Assembly: GCF_022370755.2 (NCBI RefSeq)
Contig: NZ_CP092364.2
Coordinates: forward strand, 3,906,001-3,970,000
Length of the DNA stretch: 64,000 nucleotides
Direction of reading: 5' to 3'
Origin: Mycolicibacterium goodii
Lineage (GTDB): Bacteria; Actinomycetota; Actinomycetes; Mycobacteriales; Mycobacteriaceae
Shown: positions 55,107 to 64,000 of the stretch, in pieces
Layout of the letters: every line of letters starts with the position of its first letter
How positions within the stretch are numbered: position 1 is the stretch's first letter
Notes under the pieces: generated by a model
Seen by the model: the letters and a program-made list of their open reading frames with translations, nothing else
Database searches by the model: none
What the model was told of the DNA's origin: nothing
Translations under genes and position numbers: made by a program

Positions 55107-55778
55107 ATGCCGATCGCGGCAAACGAACCGTCCGCTGAGCCCGCCACGCCCCTGTCCGCGCGCGACCGGGTCTACGAGTGGGTCCGCGACGAGATCATCA
55201 AAGGTGCACTACCGGCCGGCCGGTTCCTCGACGAGGTCTGGGTCTCCGAGCTGGTCGGCACATCGCGCACTCCGGTGCGCGAAGCCTTCCACCGCCTCAA
55301 CTCCGAGAAGTTCATCGACCTGCTGCCGCGGCGCGGAGCGCAGGTCCGCAACGTCACCGCCCGCGAGATGGAGGAGGTGTACGCGTCGCGCAGGCTGATC
55401 GAGGGCCACGCGGCGTGCGCTCTGTGCACCGCTCGCGCCGGTGCGCCGACAGATCTCGAGACACTCGCGGGCCAGATGGAAGAGGCGGGCCGAGCCGAAG
55501 ACTGGTTCACGGTGGCCCGGCTGGACCGCGCGTTCCACCGCGCCATCGTTGATGCACACGGCAACTCGGTCCTGACCGAGCTGTACGACGCGCTGCAATC
55601 ACGTCAGCAACGGGTCGCCGTCCGGGCACTGCAGATCCGCCCCCAACGGGTGCCCGAGATCGACCGTCAACATCGCGCCATCATCGCTGCGCTCGCACAC
55701 AACTCGGTCGACGAGGTCGCCGCGCTCCTCGACGAGCACCTGCGGCCGATCCCCGAGATCACCGCTGCCCTGGGCTGA
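55107..55778 (+). CDS. GntR-family (FCD) transcriptional regulator
   Basis: A 223-residue FadR-type GntR regulator. The winged HTH runs from RDRVYEWVRDEIIKGALPAGRFLDEVWVSELVG to the recognition helix SRTPVREAFHRL. The FCD effector domain shows the metal/ligand residues (DRAFHRAIVDAHGN, then IDRQHRAIIAAL). ATG 55107 follows GAAGGGA. Divergent from the aldolase-transporter-hydrolase operon, with a palindromic GTGTATACAC between them, so it almost certainly controls that operon in response to the catabolised acid. Confidence 0.9.
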   Translation: MPIAANEPSAEPATPLSARDRVYEWVRDEIIKGALPAGRFLDEVWVSELVGTSRTPVREAFHRLNSEKFIDLLPRRGAQVRNVTAREMEEVYASRRLIEGHAACALCTARAGAPTDLETLAGQMEEAGRAEDWFTVARLDRAFHRAIVDAHGNSVLTELYDALQSRQQRVAVRALQIRPQRVPEIDRQHRAIIAALAHNSVDEVAALLDEHLRPIPEITAALG

Positions 55779-55781
55779 TTC

Positions 55782-56636
55782 TCAGAGGATCAACCGCACC
55801 AGAGAAGCGGTGCGGGCCAGGCCCGGGAAGGCCGCCGCGGTGGAACGCGGGTGCAGCGCATGCACGGCCAGCCGGAACATCAACGCCCGCAACAGCATCT
55901 GCGGCCACTCCGGCAACGAGTCCCAACGCTCGATCAACCCATCGTCGGCGTCACCCCACGACAGCGCGTCGACCACGACCACACCCGCCGCCCACGACGC
56001 CGGGCGCCAATACGGCGTGATGTCGGTGATGCCCGGTGCCGCGGCACCGGCGAAAAGCACTGTGCCATAGAGATCCCCGTGCACCAGCTGGCTGGCGCTC
56101 TTGGTCGGTTTGCGCAGCGTCGCGAGCTGGTTGATGAGCTCGATGGACCGCTGGCCGTCGGCCGAGCCCGGCGCGACGCGCGCACCCTGCGGCAACGAGT
56201 GCAGCGGACGTTCCTCCCAGGCCGCGCGGTCGGCGGCGATGAACACATCGACGTCGGCCCACGGCGCAACCGGCGGCTGCGTCAGGAAGCGCGGCCGCTC
56301 GAGCTTGGCCGTCGCCTCGTGCAGGCGCACGGCCGCCGAGACGACCTCGTCGTGCCGCGGTTCGGGTGTCCCGGCGACGAACGTGTCGGCGCGCCAGCCT
56401 GCGACCACGTAGCGCCCGTCGGTGGACCGTACGGGTCGCGCCAGGCGCACACCGTCGACGAACAACGTCTCCCGGACCTTCGCCGACCACGCCGCCCTGG
56501 CGTGATCGGCGACCATCGACAACACCACTTCGCCGCAGCGCCAGCCACCCTCCCAGCTTGAGCCGAGCGGTACCGGGCGCACCCCGGACAGGCCGAACGC
56601 CGCCAGCACATGTTCCGGCGGTCGTTCCACACTCAC
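55782..56636 (-). CDS. TIGR02569-type phosphotransferase-fold protein (Rv3205c homologue)
   Basis: A 284-residue actinobacterial protein of the TIGR02569 type. A kinase-like signature, LVHGDLYGTVLFAG followed by GITDITPYWRP, resembles the catalytic and DFG-type segments of aminoglycoside phosphotransferase-fold proteins, though the DFG aspartate region is diverged (TDITPYW). No specific substrate is known. It is convergent with the GntR gene, their stops only a few bases apart, and resumes the conserved order after the inserted operon. Confidence 0.82.
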   Translation of the reverse strand: MSVERPPEHVLAAFGLSGVRPVPLGSSWEGGWRCGEVVLSMVADHARAAWSAKVRETLFVDGVRLARPVRSTDGRYVVAGWRADTFVAGTPEPRHDEVVSAAVRLHEATAKLERPRFLTQPPVAPWADVDVFIAADRAAWEERPLHSLPQGARVAPGSADGQRSIELINQLATLRKPTKSASQLVHGDLYGTVLFAGAAAPGITDITPYWRPASWAAGVVVVDALSWGDADDGLIERWDSLPEWPQMLLRALMFRLAVHALHPRSTAAAFPGLARTASLVRLIL

Positions 56637-56672
56637 ACGCTCAGCCTAAGCGGTGAGCCCGCAAACCAGCCG

Positions 56673-57863
56673 TCAGTACATGACCATGTCGGGTTCGAGC
56701 TGCTTCGCCCACGCCACGATGCCGCCCTGCAGGTGTACGGCGTCGGAGAATCCGGCCTTCTTGGCGATCGCGAGAACCTCGGCCGAGCGGATACCGGTCT
56801 TGCAGTAGAACACCGGTGTGCGGTCGGCAGGCAGCTTGGCCAACGCCGCGCCGGACTCGAACGTGGGCTTGGGGATCAACTCCGCGCCCTCGATGTGGTT
56901 GATGTCCCATTCGACGCGCTCGCGGACGTCGATCAACGCCAACGGCTTTCCGGAGTCCAGCAGCTCACGCAGTTCCTGCGGCGTGACGGTGGAATCGGCG
57001 GCCGCGGCGGCGGCCTCGTCGGACACCACGCCGCAGAACGCCTCGTAATCGATGAGCTCGGTGATCTTCGGCGTCGACGGATCCTTGCGGATGCGGATGG
57101 TGCGGTAGGTCATGTCGAGCGCGTCGTACACCATCAGCCGGCCCAGCAGCGGTTCGCCGATGCCGGTGATGAGCTTGATCGCCTCGGTGCCCATGACCGA
57201 TGCGATCGAGGAGCACAGAATGCCCAGCACGCCGCCCTCGGCGCACGACGGCACCATGCCCGGTGGCGGCGGCTCGGGGTACAGGTCCCGGTAGTTGAGG
57301 CCCAGGCCGTCCGGGGCGTCCTCCCAGAACACCGACACCTGGCCCTCGAAGCGGTAGATGGAACCCCAGACGTACGGCTTGCCCGCGAGCACGGCCGCAT
57401 CGTTGACCAGATACCGCGTGGCGAAGTTGTCGGTGCCGTCGAGGATCAGGTCATACTGGCCGAACAGGTCGACCGCGTTGTCCGGTTCGAGCCGGAACTC
57501 GTGCAAGTTGACCTTCACCAGCGGATTGATCTCGGCGATCGAGTCACGCGCGCTCTGCGCCTTGGACCGCCCGATGTCGGACTGGCCGTGGATGATCTGG
57601 CGCTGCAGGTTGGACTCGTCGACGACGTCGAACTCGACGATGCCGATGGTGCCCACACCGGCGGCGGCCAGGTACAGCAGCGTCGGGGAGCCGAGCCCAC
57701 CCGCGCCGATCACCAGGACCTTCGCATTCTTGAGCCGTTTCTGCCCGTCCAGTCCCAGATCGGGAATGATCAAGTGCCGGCTGTAGCGCGCCACCTCTTC
57801 CTTGGTGAGCTCGGCGGCCGGCTCAACCAGTGGCGGTAACGACACATCCAAATTCGCGGACAC
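56673..57863 (-). CDS. moeZ: MoeZ, adenylyltransferase/sulfurtransferase
   Basis: A 396-residue E1-like (MoeB) domain fused to a C-terminal rhodanese domain. The ATP site GAGGLGS is at 53-59, the Arg finger region RQIIHGQSDIG follows, and the adenylation-domain catalytic Cys is in SCAEGGVLG. The rhodanese persulfide Cys is in FYCKTGIRSAEV. MoeZ activates sulfur-carrier proteins (molybdopterin, thiocarboxylate-dependent cysteine synthesis) in mycobacteria. GTG 57863 follows GAGGAG. Unlike the orphan ThiF-like gene at 34655 it has a complete active site. Confidence 0.94.
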   Translation of the reverse strand: MSANLDVSLPPLVEPAAELTKEEVARYSRHLIIPDLGLDGQKRLKNAKVLVIGAGGLGSPTLLYLAAAGVGTIGIVEFDVVDESNLQRQIIHGQSDIGRSKAQSARDSIAEINPLVKVNLHEFRLEPDNAVDLFGQYDLILDGTDNFATRYLVNDAAVLAGKPYVWGSIYRFEGQVSVFWEDAPDGLGLNYRDLYPEPPPPGMVPSCAEGGVLGILCSSIASVMGTEAIKLITGIGEPLLGRLMVYDALDMTYRTIRIRKDPSTPKITELIDYEAFCGVVSDEAAAAAADSTVTPQELRELLDSGKPLALIDVRERVEWDINHIEGAELIPKPTFESGAALAKLPADRTPVFYCKTGIRSAEVLAIAKKAGFSDAVHLQGGIVAWAKQLEPDMVMY

Positions 57864-57999
57864 CGCATCTCCTCAAGTCAAAAATCTGCTCGTATCGACA
57901 ACGGTAATCCGGCCGCCAGCCTTCCCGGCAGCCGCGTGGCATCTCACCACAGTTGCGCGGGCGAAGCCGGATCGGCGGCCGCGCCAGACCGGGCGCAGC

Positions 58000-59034
58000 T
58001 CAGGCGATGGGGTACGGCCATGGGTTGAATCGGCACGTCAGACCGTCGCCGTGGACGGTCTCGGGGTCGAACTTGGCCGCATCGTCGTTGGACGTGGAGA
58101 ACGTCTGCTGCATCATGATCGGCGCGAGATCGCCGTTGCCGGGGCACGCCTCGTGGCGCTGGTAACCGATGGCATGGCCCACCTCGTGGTTGATCACGTA
58201 CTGCCGGTAGGAGCCGATGTCCCCCTGGAACGGCACGGCGCCGCGCACCCAGCGCGCCTCGTTGATGAACACCCTGGCCTCGCCGCCGTTGTAGGACGGG
58301 TTGTAGCACGAGGCTTCCAGCTGGATGTCGTAACCGCAGCCTTCGCGCACGGTCATCGGCGAGGTGAGCGATACCCGGAAATCCGGTTCGACACCGCTGC
58401 CCGCGTCGACGCGGGTGAACGCGAACAGGCCGTTGTGGGTCCAGCTCTTGGGGTTGGCGAGGGTCTCGTCGACCATGCGCGCGAAGCCTTCGTCACCGCC
58501 GAAGGACGTGGTGTCCAGGCCGTCCTCCACCTCGACGGTGTAGGTGAAGGACTTGGTGCTGCCCGCACCGATCTTGGGGGTGGTGCCGGGCACGATGTGC
58601 CAGGTCTTGGCGCCGGCCTGGGTGAAGGGCCCGCCCGCGGGCAGGATGCCGGTGGGCAGGTTGGCGTCGAACTGCGTGAGGCCTTTCGGCGGGGCACCGA
58701 TGATCGCGGTGCCGACATCGAGGGTCGGCGGGCCCTGCACGGGGCCCTCTGCCTCTGGTGCCGACGGTGCGGCAGACGTGCCGGTGACGGTCTGATACAG
58801 GACCACGACGGTGAGCACGATCAGCACCGGAAGGGCGTAGGCCCGCCAGCCGTATGTGGAGACGAACCGCCCGATCCAGGTCTGCTTGCGCCAGCGCTGA
58901 TGATCGTCCCGGTTGGACCGCGCGCGCCCGGAGTCGAATGCCACCGGGTCACGTTGTGCGCGCAGCGGCTCCCGCCATTCGTTGCGCAGCGCCGGGACAT
59001 GGCCACCCCCGCGACGTCCCGGGTCGTAGGTCAC
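58000..59034 (-). CDS. DUF3152 membrane-anchored putative metalloprotease (Rv3207c homologue)
   Basis: A 344-residue protein. A charged N-terminal stretch precedes one transmembrane helix (YALPVLIVLTVVVLYQTVTG), leaving a large extracytoplasmic domain with paired cysteines (EGCGYDIQLEASCYNP, HEACPGNG...). HEVGHAIGYQRHE contains an HExxH-type zinc motif followed by a further His, as in metzincin-like peptidases. GTG 59034 begins the conserved part; longer frames are antisense to the TetR gene. The protease role is inferred from the motif only. Confidence 0.87.
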   Translation of the reverse strand: MTYDPGRRGGGHVPALRNEWREPLRAQRDPVAFDSGRARSNRDDHQRWRKQTWIGRFVSTYGWRAYALPVLIVLTVVVLYQTVTGTSAAPSAPEAEGPVQGPPTLDVGTAIIGAPPKGLTQFDANLPTGILPAGGPFTQAGAKTWHIVPGTTPKIGAGSTKSFTYTVEVEDGLDTTSFGGDEGFARMVDETLANPKSWTHNGLFAFTRVDAGSGVEPDFRVSLTSPMTVREGCGYDIQLEASCYNPSYNGGEARVFINEARWVRGAVPFQGDIGSYRQYVINHEVGHAIGYQRHEACPGNGDLAPIMMQQTFSTSNDDAAKFDPETVHGDGLTCRFNPWPYPIA

Positions 59035-59213
59035 CGAACCAGGATGGCACAGCCGACTGTGTGACCAACGCCCGTGCGCCCGCTCTGTAACCGCGCCGGT
59101 GTCATTTCGAGATACGGCGGCAGCACCGACGTGGCGAACGCAGGACACCATGGAACAGCCTGCGGGCACGTTTCGCACGGTGACGGGCAACGGTAGTAAT
59201 GTCGTCCCGATGA

Positions 59214-59927
<714 letters not shown>

Positions 59928-59936
59928 AACCGCGTC

Positions 59937-60176
59937 TCAGGCGGATTCCACCGTCACGCCGAAGCCCACCCGGCGCACGTCGGCGGCGCCGATCTCGACG
60001 TAGGCGATCTTGGCGGTCTGCACCAGGAAACGACGGCCCTTCTCGTCGGTCAGCGCGAGCACACCGGTTCCCGAGGAGAGTGCCTCGGTGAACTGCTGCT
60101 CCACCTCGCTCGGCGACTGCGCGCTGTTGAAGGTCAGCTCACGCGGGCTGTCCGTGACACCGATCTTGACCTCCAC
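59937..60176 (-). CDS. DUF3107 small protein (Rv3208A homologue)
   Basis: A 79-residue actinobacterial protein (VEVKIGVTDSPRELTFNSAQ to the end VRRVGFGV). The GTG at 60176 follows GAAGGGG with normal spacing; the frame runs further upstream but without recognisable content. In M. tuberculosis the homologue is a known low-molecular-weight antigen (TB9.4, recalled). Its stop is 9 bases from the convergent TetR stop. Function unknown. Confidence 0.85.
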   Translation of the reverse strand: MEVKIGVTDSPRELTFNSAQSPSEVEQQFTEALSSGTGVLALTDEKGRRFLVQTAKIAYVEIGAADVRRVGFGVTVESA

Positions 60177-60477
60177 GCTTGACCCCTTCTCTTCTTCTCT
60201 GGTTGGACTGCGTGTCCGTTCCTCCAGCAGGCTAGTGGACGCGGCGCCCCCGGTGCGCCCTGGTGCCGCCGCATCGGGTTCGCGCTCAGCGAAGCCCAGG
60301 CATGGGGTGGTCCCGGCGGCCGGATCACGCGAGGATTCGGCGCCGATATCTCGCCGATATCTACGCGACCGAACCGAGGCCGGACCGTGACCGACACGCA
60401 CGGTTGCGAACCTCATCTGTCACTCCTGCCTCGCTAGCATCGGCAACGACATTGGACGAGACGACTGGGATAGCCGC
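60177..60477. other. 301-base divergent gap, no gene seen
   Basis: Separates DUF3107 (minus) from the MmpS-like gene (plus) and must hold both promoters. No convincing -10/-35 pair, repeat or small ORF could be picked out by eye. Confidence 0.5.
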
Positions 60478-61344
60478 ATGACCAGGCCTTATTCGCCGTA
60501 TGACGCCACCGCGACCGACCGCTACGCGGACCACACCTCCGAGCCCGGCAGCTACCCGAGCGGCCACTCCTACAGCCGCGGGTACAACCGTGACCACAGT
60601 TACGGCTCCGGGTACGGGACCGGGTACGACCGCGGGGCGTATGCGGGCGACTACCAGGACTACGACGACTATGTCCGCTCCGAGGGCGGCAACGACGGTG
60701 GATATGACGAGGGCGGTTTCGACGAGCCCGACATCGAGTTCTACGAGGAACCGCTCGATCGGCGCTGGATCTGGGTCGCCGGTGTGGCCGGCGCGATCCT
60801 GCTCGTCGCCGTCGTCTGCACCGTGGTGATCCTGGGCGGTGGCGACAGCGGATCTGTCTCGGCCACCGTCGCGGCCCCCACACAGACGAGCCAGCCGGCC
60901 ACCACCGCGCCCCAGGACGCGTCGTCGACGCCTCGCCCCGCCCCGCCGGCCGCGCCGTCACTGTCGCCGGAGACCGTCACCACGGTCACGCCGTCGCCGA
61001 CGCCTCCGTCGGCGACCGCCGAGCCCGCCCCCGTTGCGCCGCCCGTGGAGGCCGCGCCACCGCCGGCCGCCAACCCCCGGGCCGTCACCTACCAGGTGAC
61101 CGGAAATCGCCAGCTCATCGACCTGGTGACGATTGTCTACACCGACCAGCGGGGTGCGCTGCAGACCGACATCAACGTCGCACTGCCGTGGACCAAGACC
61201 GTCGTGCTGGATCCCGGTGTCGAGCTCAAGTCGGTGACCGCCACCAGCGTCGCCGGTCAGCTCAACTGCTCGATCACCGACGCGGCAGGCAACGTGCTCG
61301 TGGCCCAGGCCAACAACACGATGATCGCGACCTGCACGCAGTAA
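60478..61344 (+). CDS. MmpS-like membrane-anchored protein (Rv3209 homologue)
   Basis: A 288-residue protein. Residues 1-95 are a Tyr/Gly/Ser/Asp-rich cytoplasmic region (repeated SYSRGYNRDHSYGSGYGTGY), then one transmembrane helix (WIWVAGVAGAILLVAVVCTVVIL), a Pro/Thr/Ala-rich linker, and a C-terminal MmpS-type beta domain (VTYQVTGNRQLIDLVTIVYT to ANNTMIATCTQ). MmpS proteins partner RND lipid exporters; this longer form stands alone without an mmpL neighbour. The tyrosine-rich region may phase-separate or be phosphorylated (speculation). Confidence 0.85.
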   Translation: MTRPYSPYDATATDRYADHTSEPGSYPSGHSYSRGYNRDHSYGSGYGTGYDRGAYAGDYQDYDDYVRSEGGNDGGYDEGGFDEPDIEFYEEPLDRRWIWVAGVAGAILLVAVVCTVVILGGGDSGSVSATVAAPTQTSQPATTAPQDASSTPRPAPPAAPSLSPETVTTVTPSPTPPSATAEPAPVAPPVEAAPPPAANPRAVTYQVTGNRQLIDLVTIVYTDQRGALQTDINVALPWTKTVVLDPGVELKSVTATSVAGQLNCSITDAAGNVLVAQANNTMIATCTQ

Positions 61345-61348
61345 CCGG

Positions 61349-62047
61349 TCAGGCCAGACCGAGTTCCTGCATGCGGCCCTGGTGGGTCTCCTGCAGCCGG
61401 CCGAAGAACTCGGCCAACTGCGTGAGACCTTCACCACTCGAGATCACGAGGTCGGCCAGTTCGTCGTGGTCGGCGAGCACGTACTGCGCCTGGGTGACGG
61501 CCTCACCGAGCAGACGACGCGCCCACAGCGCCAACCGGTGCCGTTGGCGGTCGCTCGCGGTGACCGCGGCCTGCACCTCGGCCACGACGAACTGAGAATG
61601 CCCGGTCTCCGACAGCACCGCGCGCACCACCGACGCGACCTCCTCTGGCAGCGCGTGGGAGATCTCCAGATAGAAGTCCGCGGCGAGCGCATCGCCGATG
61701 TAGGTCTTGACCAACGCCTCCAGCCACGTGCTGGGGGTGGTCATCCGGTGGTAGTTGTCGAGCGCGGGGGCGTACTTCGTCATCGCCTCGACTACGTCGA
61801 CTCCCCTGTGCCGCAACGCCTCTCGGAGCAGCTCGAAATGACCCATCTCGGCTGCGGCCATGCTGGCCATGTTGATCCGGCCGCGCAGATTCGGCGCCAT
61901 CCGCGCTTCGTCGGTGAGCCGGTAGAACGCGGCGACCTCGCCGTAGGCGAGCACCGCAAACAACTCGTTGACCCCGGGATGGTCCACGGTGACGCCTGAG
62001 GCGACCGGTTCGGCAATCCCTTCTGCGGCGGGCTGAGGCGCATTCAT
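61349..62047 (-). CDS. Ferritin-like fold protein (MiaE-like, Rv3210c homologue)
   Basis: A 232-residue all-helical protein with iron-ligand-like motifs on the helices: AYGEVAAFYRLTDEARMAPN, AAAEMGHFELLREALRHRG (ExxH), YIGDALAADFYLEI and SETGHSQFVV. The pattern matches the ferritin-like family related to tRNA hydroxylase MiaE; actual substrate unknown. ATG 62047 chosen over the longer frame to 62092. Its stop is 4 bases from the stop of the MmpS-like gene (convergent). Confidence 0.82.
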   Translation of the reverse strand: MNAPQPAAEGIAEPVASGVTVDHPGVNELFAVLAYGEVAAFYRLTDEARMAPNLRGRINMASMAAAEMGHFELLREALRHRGVDVVEAMTKYAPALDNYHRMTTPSTWLEALVKTYIGDALAADFYLEISHALPEEVASVVRAVLSETGHSQFVVAEVQAAVTASDRQRHRLALWARRLLGEAVTQAQYVLADHDELADLVISSGEGLTQLAEFFGRLQETHQGRMQELGLA

Positions 62048-62352
62048 GGGGCCAACTGTAGACGCCGAATCAGACGGCCACCCCCACGGCAAATCGTGGT
62101 AATCAGGTAGACCAGCTACAATGGTCTGTGGTAACGGCTTCGAGCCGACCGCTGAGTGCCATCTGGGTGCCTGGTGAGCCGCCCGATACCGCTACCAGGA
62201 AATGTGCGTGCACGCAGTTGGCCCGCCCCAAGCGCTGGGCCCACGGATCGGCAGCGCCGCTCTACCGGGCGAACCCGACCGTTTCACAGTCGAAACTCGT
62301 GTGCGCTGGATGCCCCATGAGGTTTGACAGTGAAAGGCTACCTCCACCGCAT
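62048..62352 (+). promoter_or_regulatory. rhlE promoter and long leader
   Basis: The 305-base divergent gap before rhlE contains TACAAT (62117-62122), a good -10 box without a strong -35. Transcription from it would give a leader of about 225 bases. In-frame readings upstream of ATG 62353 have no protein-like content apart from a possible ATG at 62317. Confidence 0.4.
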
Positions 62353-63858
62353 ATGACACAACCCAATCTCTCGTTTGCCGATCTCGGCGTCCGCGACGAA
62401 ATCGTCCGCGCACTTGCAGAGAACGGCATTGAGCACCCCTTTGCCATTCAAGAACTCACCATGCCCCTGGCCCTGGCCGGCGACGACCTGATCGGGCAGG
62501 CCCGCACCGGCATGGGCAAGACCTACGCCTTCGGCGTGCCCCTGCTGCACCGGGTCTCCTCGGACGAGACCCGCCCGCTGACCGGCGCACCGCGTGCTCT
62601 GGTCGTGGTGCCGACGCGGGAACTCTGCCTGCAGGTCTACGACGACCTGGCCGGAGCCGCCAAACACCTGCCCACCAACGACGGCCGCAAGTTCACCGTG
62701 ACGTCGATCTACGGCGGACGGCCCTACGAGCCGCAGATCGAGGCGCTGCGCAAGGGCGTCGACGTGGTCGTCGGCACCCCCGGCCGCCTGCTCGACCTGG
62801 CCCAGCAGGGTCACCTGCAGCTCGGTGGCCTGTCGGTGCTGGTCCTCGACGAGGCCGACGAGATGCTCGACCTGGGCTTTCTGCCCGACATCGAGCGCAT
62901 CCTGCAGCTGACCCCCGATTCGCGGCAGGCGATGCTGTTCTCGGCCACCATGCCGGACCCGATCATCACGCTGGCTCGCACGTTCATGAACCAGCCGACA
63001 CACATCCGCGCCGAGGCCCCGCATTCGGCCGCCACACACGACACCACCGCGCAGTTCGTCTACCGCGCGCATGCACTGGACAAGGTCGAGCTGGTGAGCC
63101 GCATTTTGCAGGCCCGCGGACGCGGCGCGACCATGATCTTCACGCGCACCAAGCGCACCGCACAGAAGGTGTCCGACGAGCTCGCCGAGCGCGGCTTCAA
63201 AGTCGGCGCGGTTCACGGCGACCTCGGGCAGGGAGCCCGCGAGAAGGCGCTCAAGTCGTTCCGCACCGGCGCGATCGACGTGCTCGTGGCCACCGACGTG
63301 GCTGCTCGCGGCATCGACATCGACGACGTCACGCACGTCATCAACTACCAGTGCCCAGAGGACGAGCAGGCCTATGTGCACCGCATCGGCCGTACGGGCC
63401 GCGCCGGTAAGACCGGTGTCGCGGTCACCCTGGTCGACTGGGACGAGCTGACGCGCTGGGAGATGATCGACAAGGCGCTGAACCTGGGCAACCCGGATCC
63501 GGCGGAGACCTACTCGAGCTCGCCGCACATCTACGCCGACCTCGACATCCCCACCGACGCCACCGGCACCGTGGGTAAGCCGCACCGTGAGAAGCGCGTC
63601 AAGTCCGCGGACGAGGACGAGCACCGCATCTCCTCGGCCGACCGTCCGGCCCGCACCAGGACCCGCACCCGGCGGCGCACCCGCGGCGGCAAGCCGCTCA
63701 CGGGACACCCCGAGTCGCATCCCGAGACTCACAAGGAGTCGTCGTCCGCCGACGACACCGATGCGGCTCCGGCCGCCGAGTCCGAGGCCGGCGAGCACGC
63801 CCCGCGTCGCCGCCGCCGGCGCCGTCCGCGCAAGACCGAAGCAGCCGCCGCCGGCTGA
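62353..63858 (+). CDS. rhlE: RhlE-type DEAD-box RNA helicase (Rv3211 homologue)
   Basis: A 501-residue DEAD-box helicase. Q-motif region FADLGVRDEIVRAL...PFAIQELTMPLAL, Walker A GQARTGMGKT near 48-57, VLDEADEMLDLGF, SATMP, and HRIGRTGRAGKTGVAV are complete. The C-terminal 100 residues are an Arg-rich and acidic low-complexity tail (RTRTRRRTRGGK, RRRRRRRPRK) likely to bind RNA. ATG 62353 used; ATG 62317 would add 12 residues. Followed 15 bases later by the Rv3212 homologue. Confidence 0.93.
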   Translation: MTQPNLSFADLGVRDEIVRALAENGIEHPFAIQELTMPLALAGDDLIGQARTGMGKTYAFGVPLLHRVSSDETRPLTGAPRALVVVPTRELCLQVYDDLAGAAKHLPTNDGRKFTVTSIYGGRPYEPQIEALRKGVDVVVGTPGRLLDLAQQGHLQLGGLSVLVLDEADEMLDLGFLPDIERILQLTPDSRQAMLFSATMPDPIITLARTFMNQPTHIRAEAPHSAATHDTTAQFVYRAHALDKVELVSRILQARGRGATMIFTRTKRTAQKVSDELAERGFKVGAVHGDLGQGAREKALKSFRTGAIDVLVATDVAARGIDIDDVTHVINYQCPEDEQAYVHRIGRTGRAGKTGVAVTLVDWDELTRWEMIDKALNLGNPDPAETYSSSPHIYADLDIPTDATGTVGKPHREKRVKSADEDEHRISSADRPARTRTRTRRRTRGGKPLTGHPESHPETHKESSSADDTDAAPAAESEAGEHAPRRRRRRRPRKTEAAAAG

Positions 63859-63873
63859 CCGAACCACCATTCG

Positions 63874-64000
63874 ATGGTCAAACCCGAGCGCCGCACCCGC
63901 GGCGACATCGTCGCGGCCGCACTGATCGTCGTCGTCATCGCCGTCGCCGCAGGTCTGATCTGGTGGACCAGTGACGCGCGGGCGACGCTGAGCCGTCCCG
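63874..64000 (+). CDS. Membrane-anchored protein, 3' end outside window (Rv3212 homologue)
   Basis: Only 42 codons are inside the window: MVKPERRTRGDIVAAALIVV followed by a hydrophobic run (IAVAAGLIWW) and TSDARATLSRP. This is a short basic N-terminus and one transmembrane or signal-anchor helix. Position directly after rhlE matches Rv3212 in M. tuberculosis, an exported protein of unknown function. ATG 63874. Confidence 0.7.
   Translation, partial: MVKPERRTRGDIVAAALIVVVIAVAAGLIWWTSDARATLSRP

Overview
The window is high-GC actinobacterial DNA and almost certainly a rapid-growing mycobacterium. It carries whiB7, a mycoredoxin, a mycothiol-dependent maleylpyruvate isomerase, a cutinase, an MspA-type porin, and the gene order of the M. 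tuberculosis Rv3193c-Rv3212 block. The AdnA and AdnB reading frames (1045 and 1095 codons) match the sizes I recall for Mycolicibacterium smegmatis, so that species or a close relative is my best guess (inference).

Left part (1-23.7 kb) is accessory. It opens with a plus-strand gentisate-type aromatic catabolic operon (1-5.4 kb): two FAH hydrolases, a quinone oxidoreductase-like protein, an extradiol dioxygenase-like protein, gentisate dioxygenase and the mycothiol-dependent isomerase. A methyltransferase follows. Next is a minus-strand redox operon (6.3-10.8 kb: luciferase-like monooxygenase, quinone reductase, NTF2-like protein, SDR, Old Yellow Enzyme) headed by a divergent MarR regulator. 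Then come a large LuxR-type (LAL) regulator, a frameshifted Bcr/CflA efflux gene behind an NTF2-like gene, and a cutinase / proline-rich exported protein / MspA-like porin cluster. The stretch ends in damaged genes: an isochorismatase-like hydrolase with an in-frame TGA, a frameshifted LysR regulator, a doubly frameshifted FdhF/YdeP-type molybdopterin oxidoreductase and the 3' end of a tyrosine integrase. It stops at an initiator tRNA-Met gene (23758-23831, minus), which looks like the edge of a decayed island.

Right part (23.9-64 kb) is mostly conserved core. After an FAD oxidoreductase and a giant BTAD/AfsR-like regulator come the UPF0182 membrane protein, a PDZ-Lon protease (YlbL), a zincin-like DUF2342 protein, an orphan ThiF/TOMM-cyclodehydratase-like protein, an ABC1 kinase, WhiB7 with a recognisable attenuator leader, UvrD2, mycoredoxin-1, NudC, a K+ channel, AdnB/AdnA, LipV, an alkyltransferase-like protein, a TIGR02569 protein, MoeZ, a DUF3152 putative metalloprotease, a TetR regulator, DUF3107, an MmpS-like protein, a ferritin-like protein, RhlE and the start of the Rv3212 homologue. 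Relative to M. tuberculosis order (from memory) there are local insertions: two coiled-coil/CsbD-like genes plus an acyl-CoA dehydrogenase fragment between uvrD2 and mrx1, and a GntR-controlled aldolase/MFS/nitrilase-family operon at 52-55.8 kb.

The most noteworthy signals are the whiB7 leader (79-codon upstream ORF, terminator and competing antiterminator pairing, AT-tract promoter), the conserved zincin/ThiF-like/ABC1/PDZ-Lon neighbourhood next to whiB7, the cysteine-bearing MspA-like porin coupled to a proline-rich exported protein, a two-copy palindromic repeat, and the cluster of broken genes beside the initiator tRNA.
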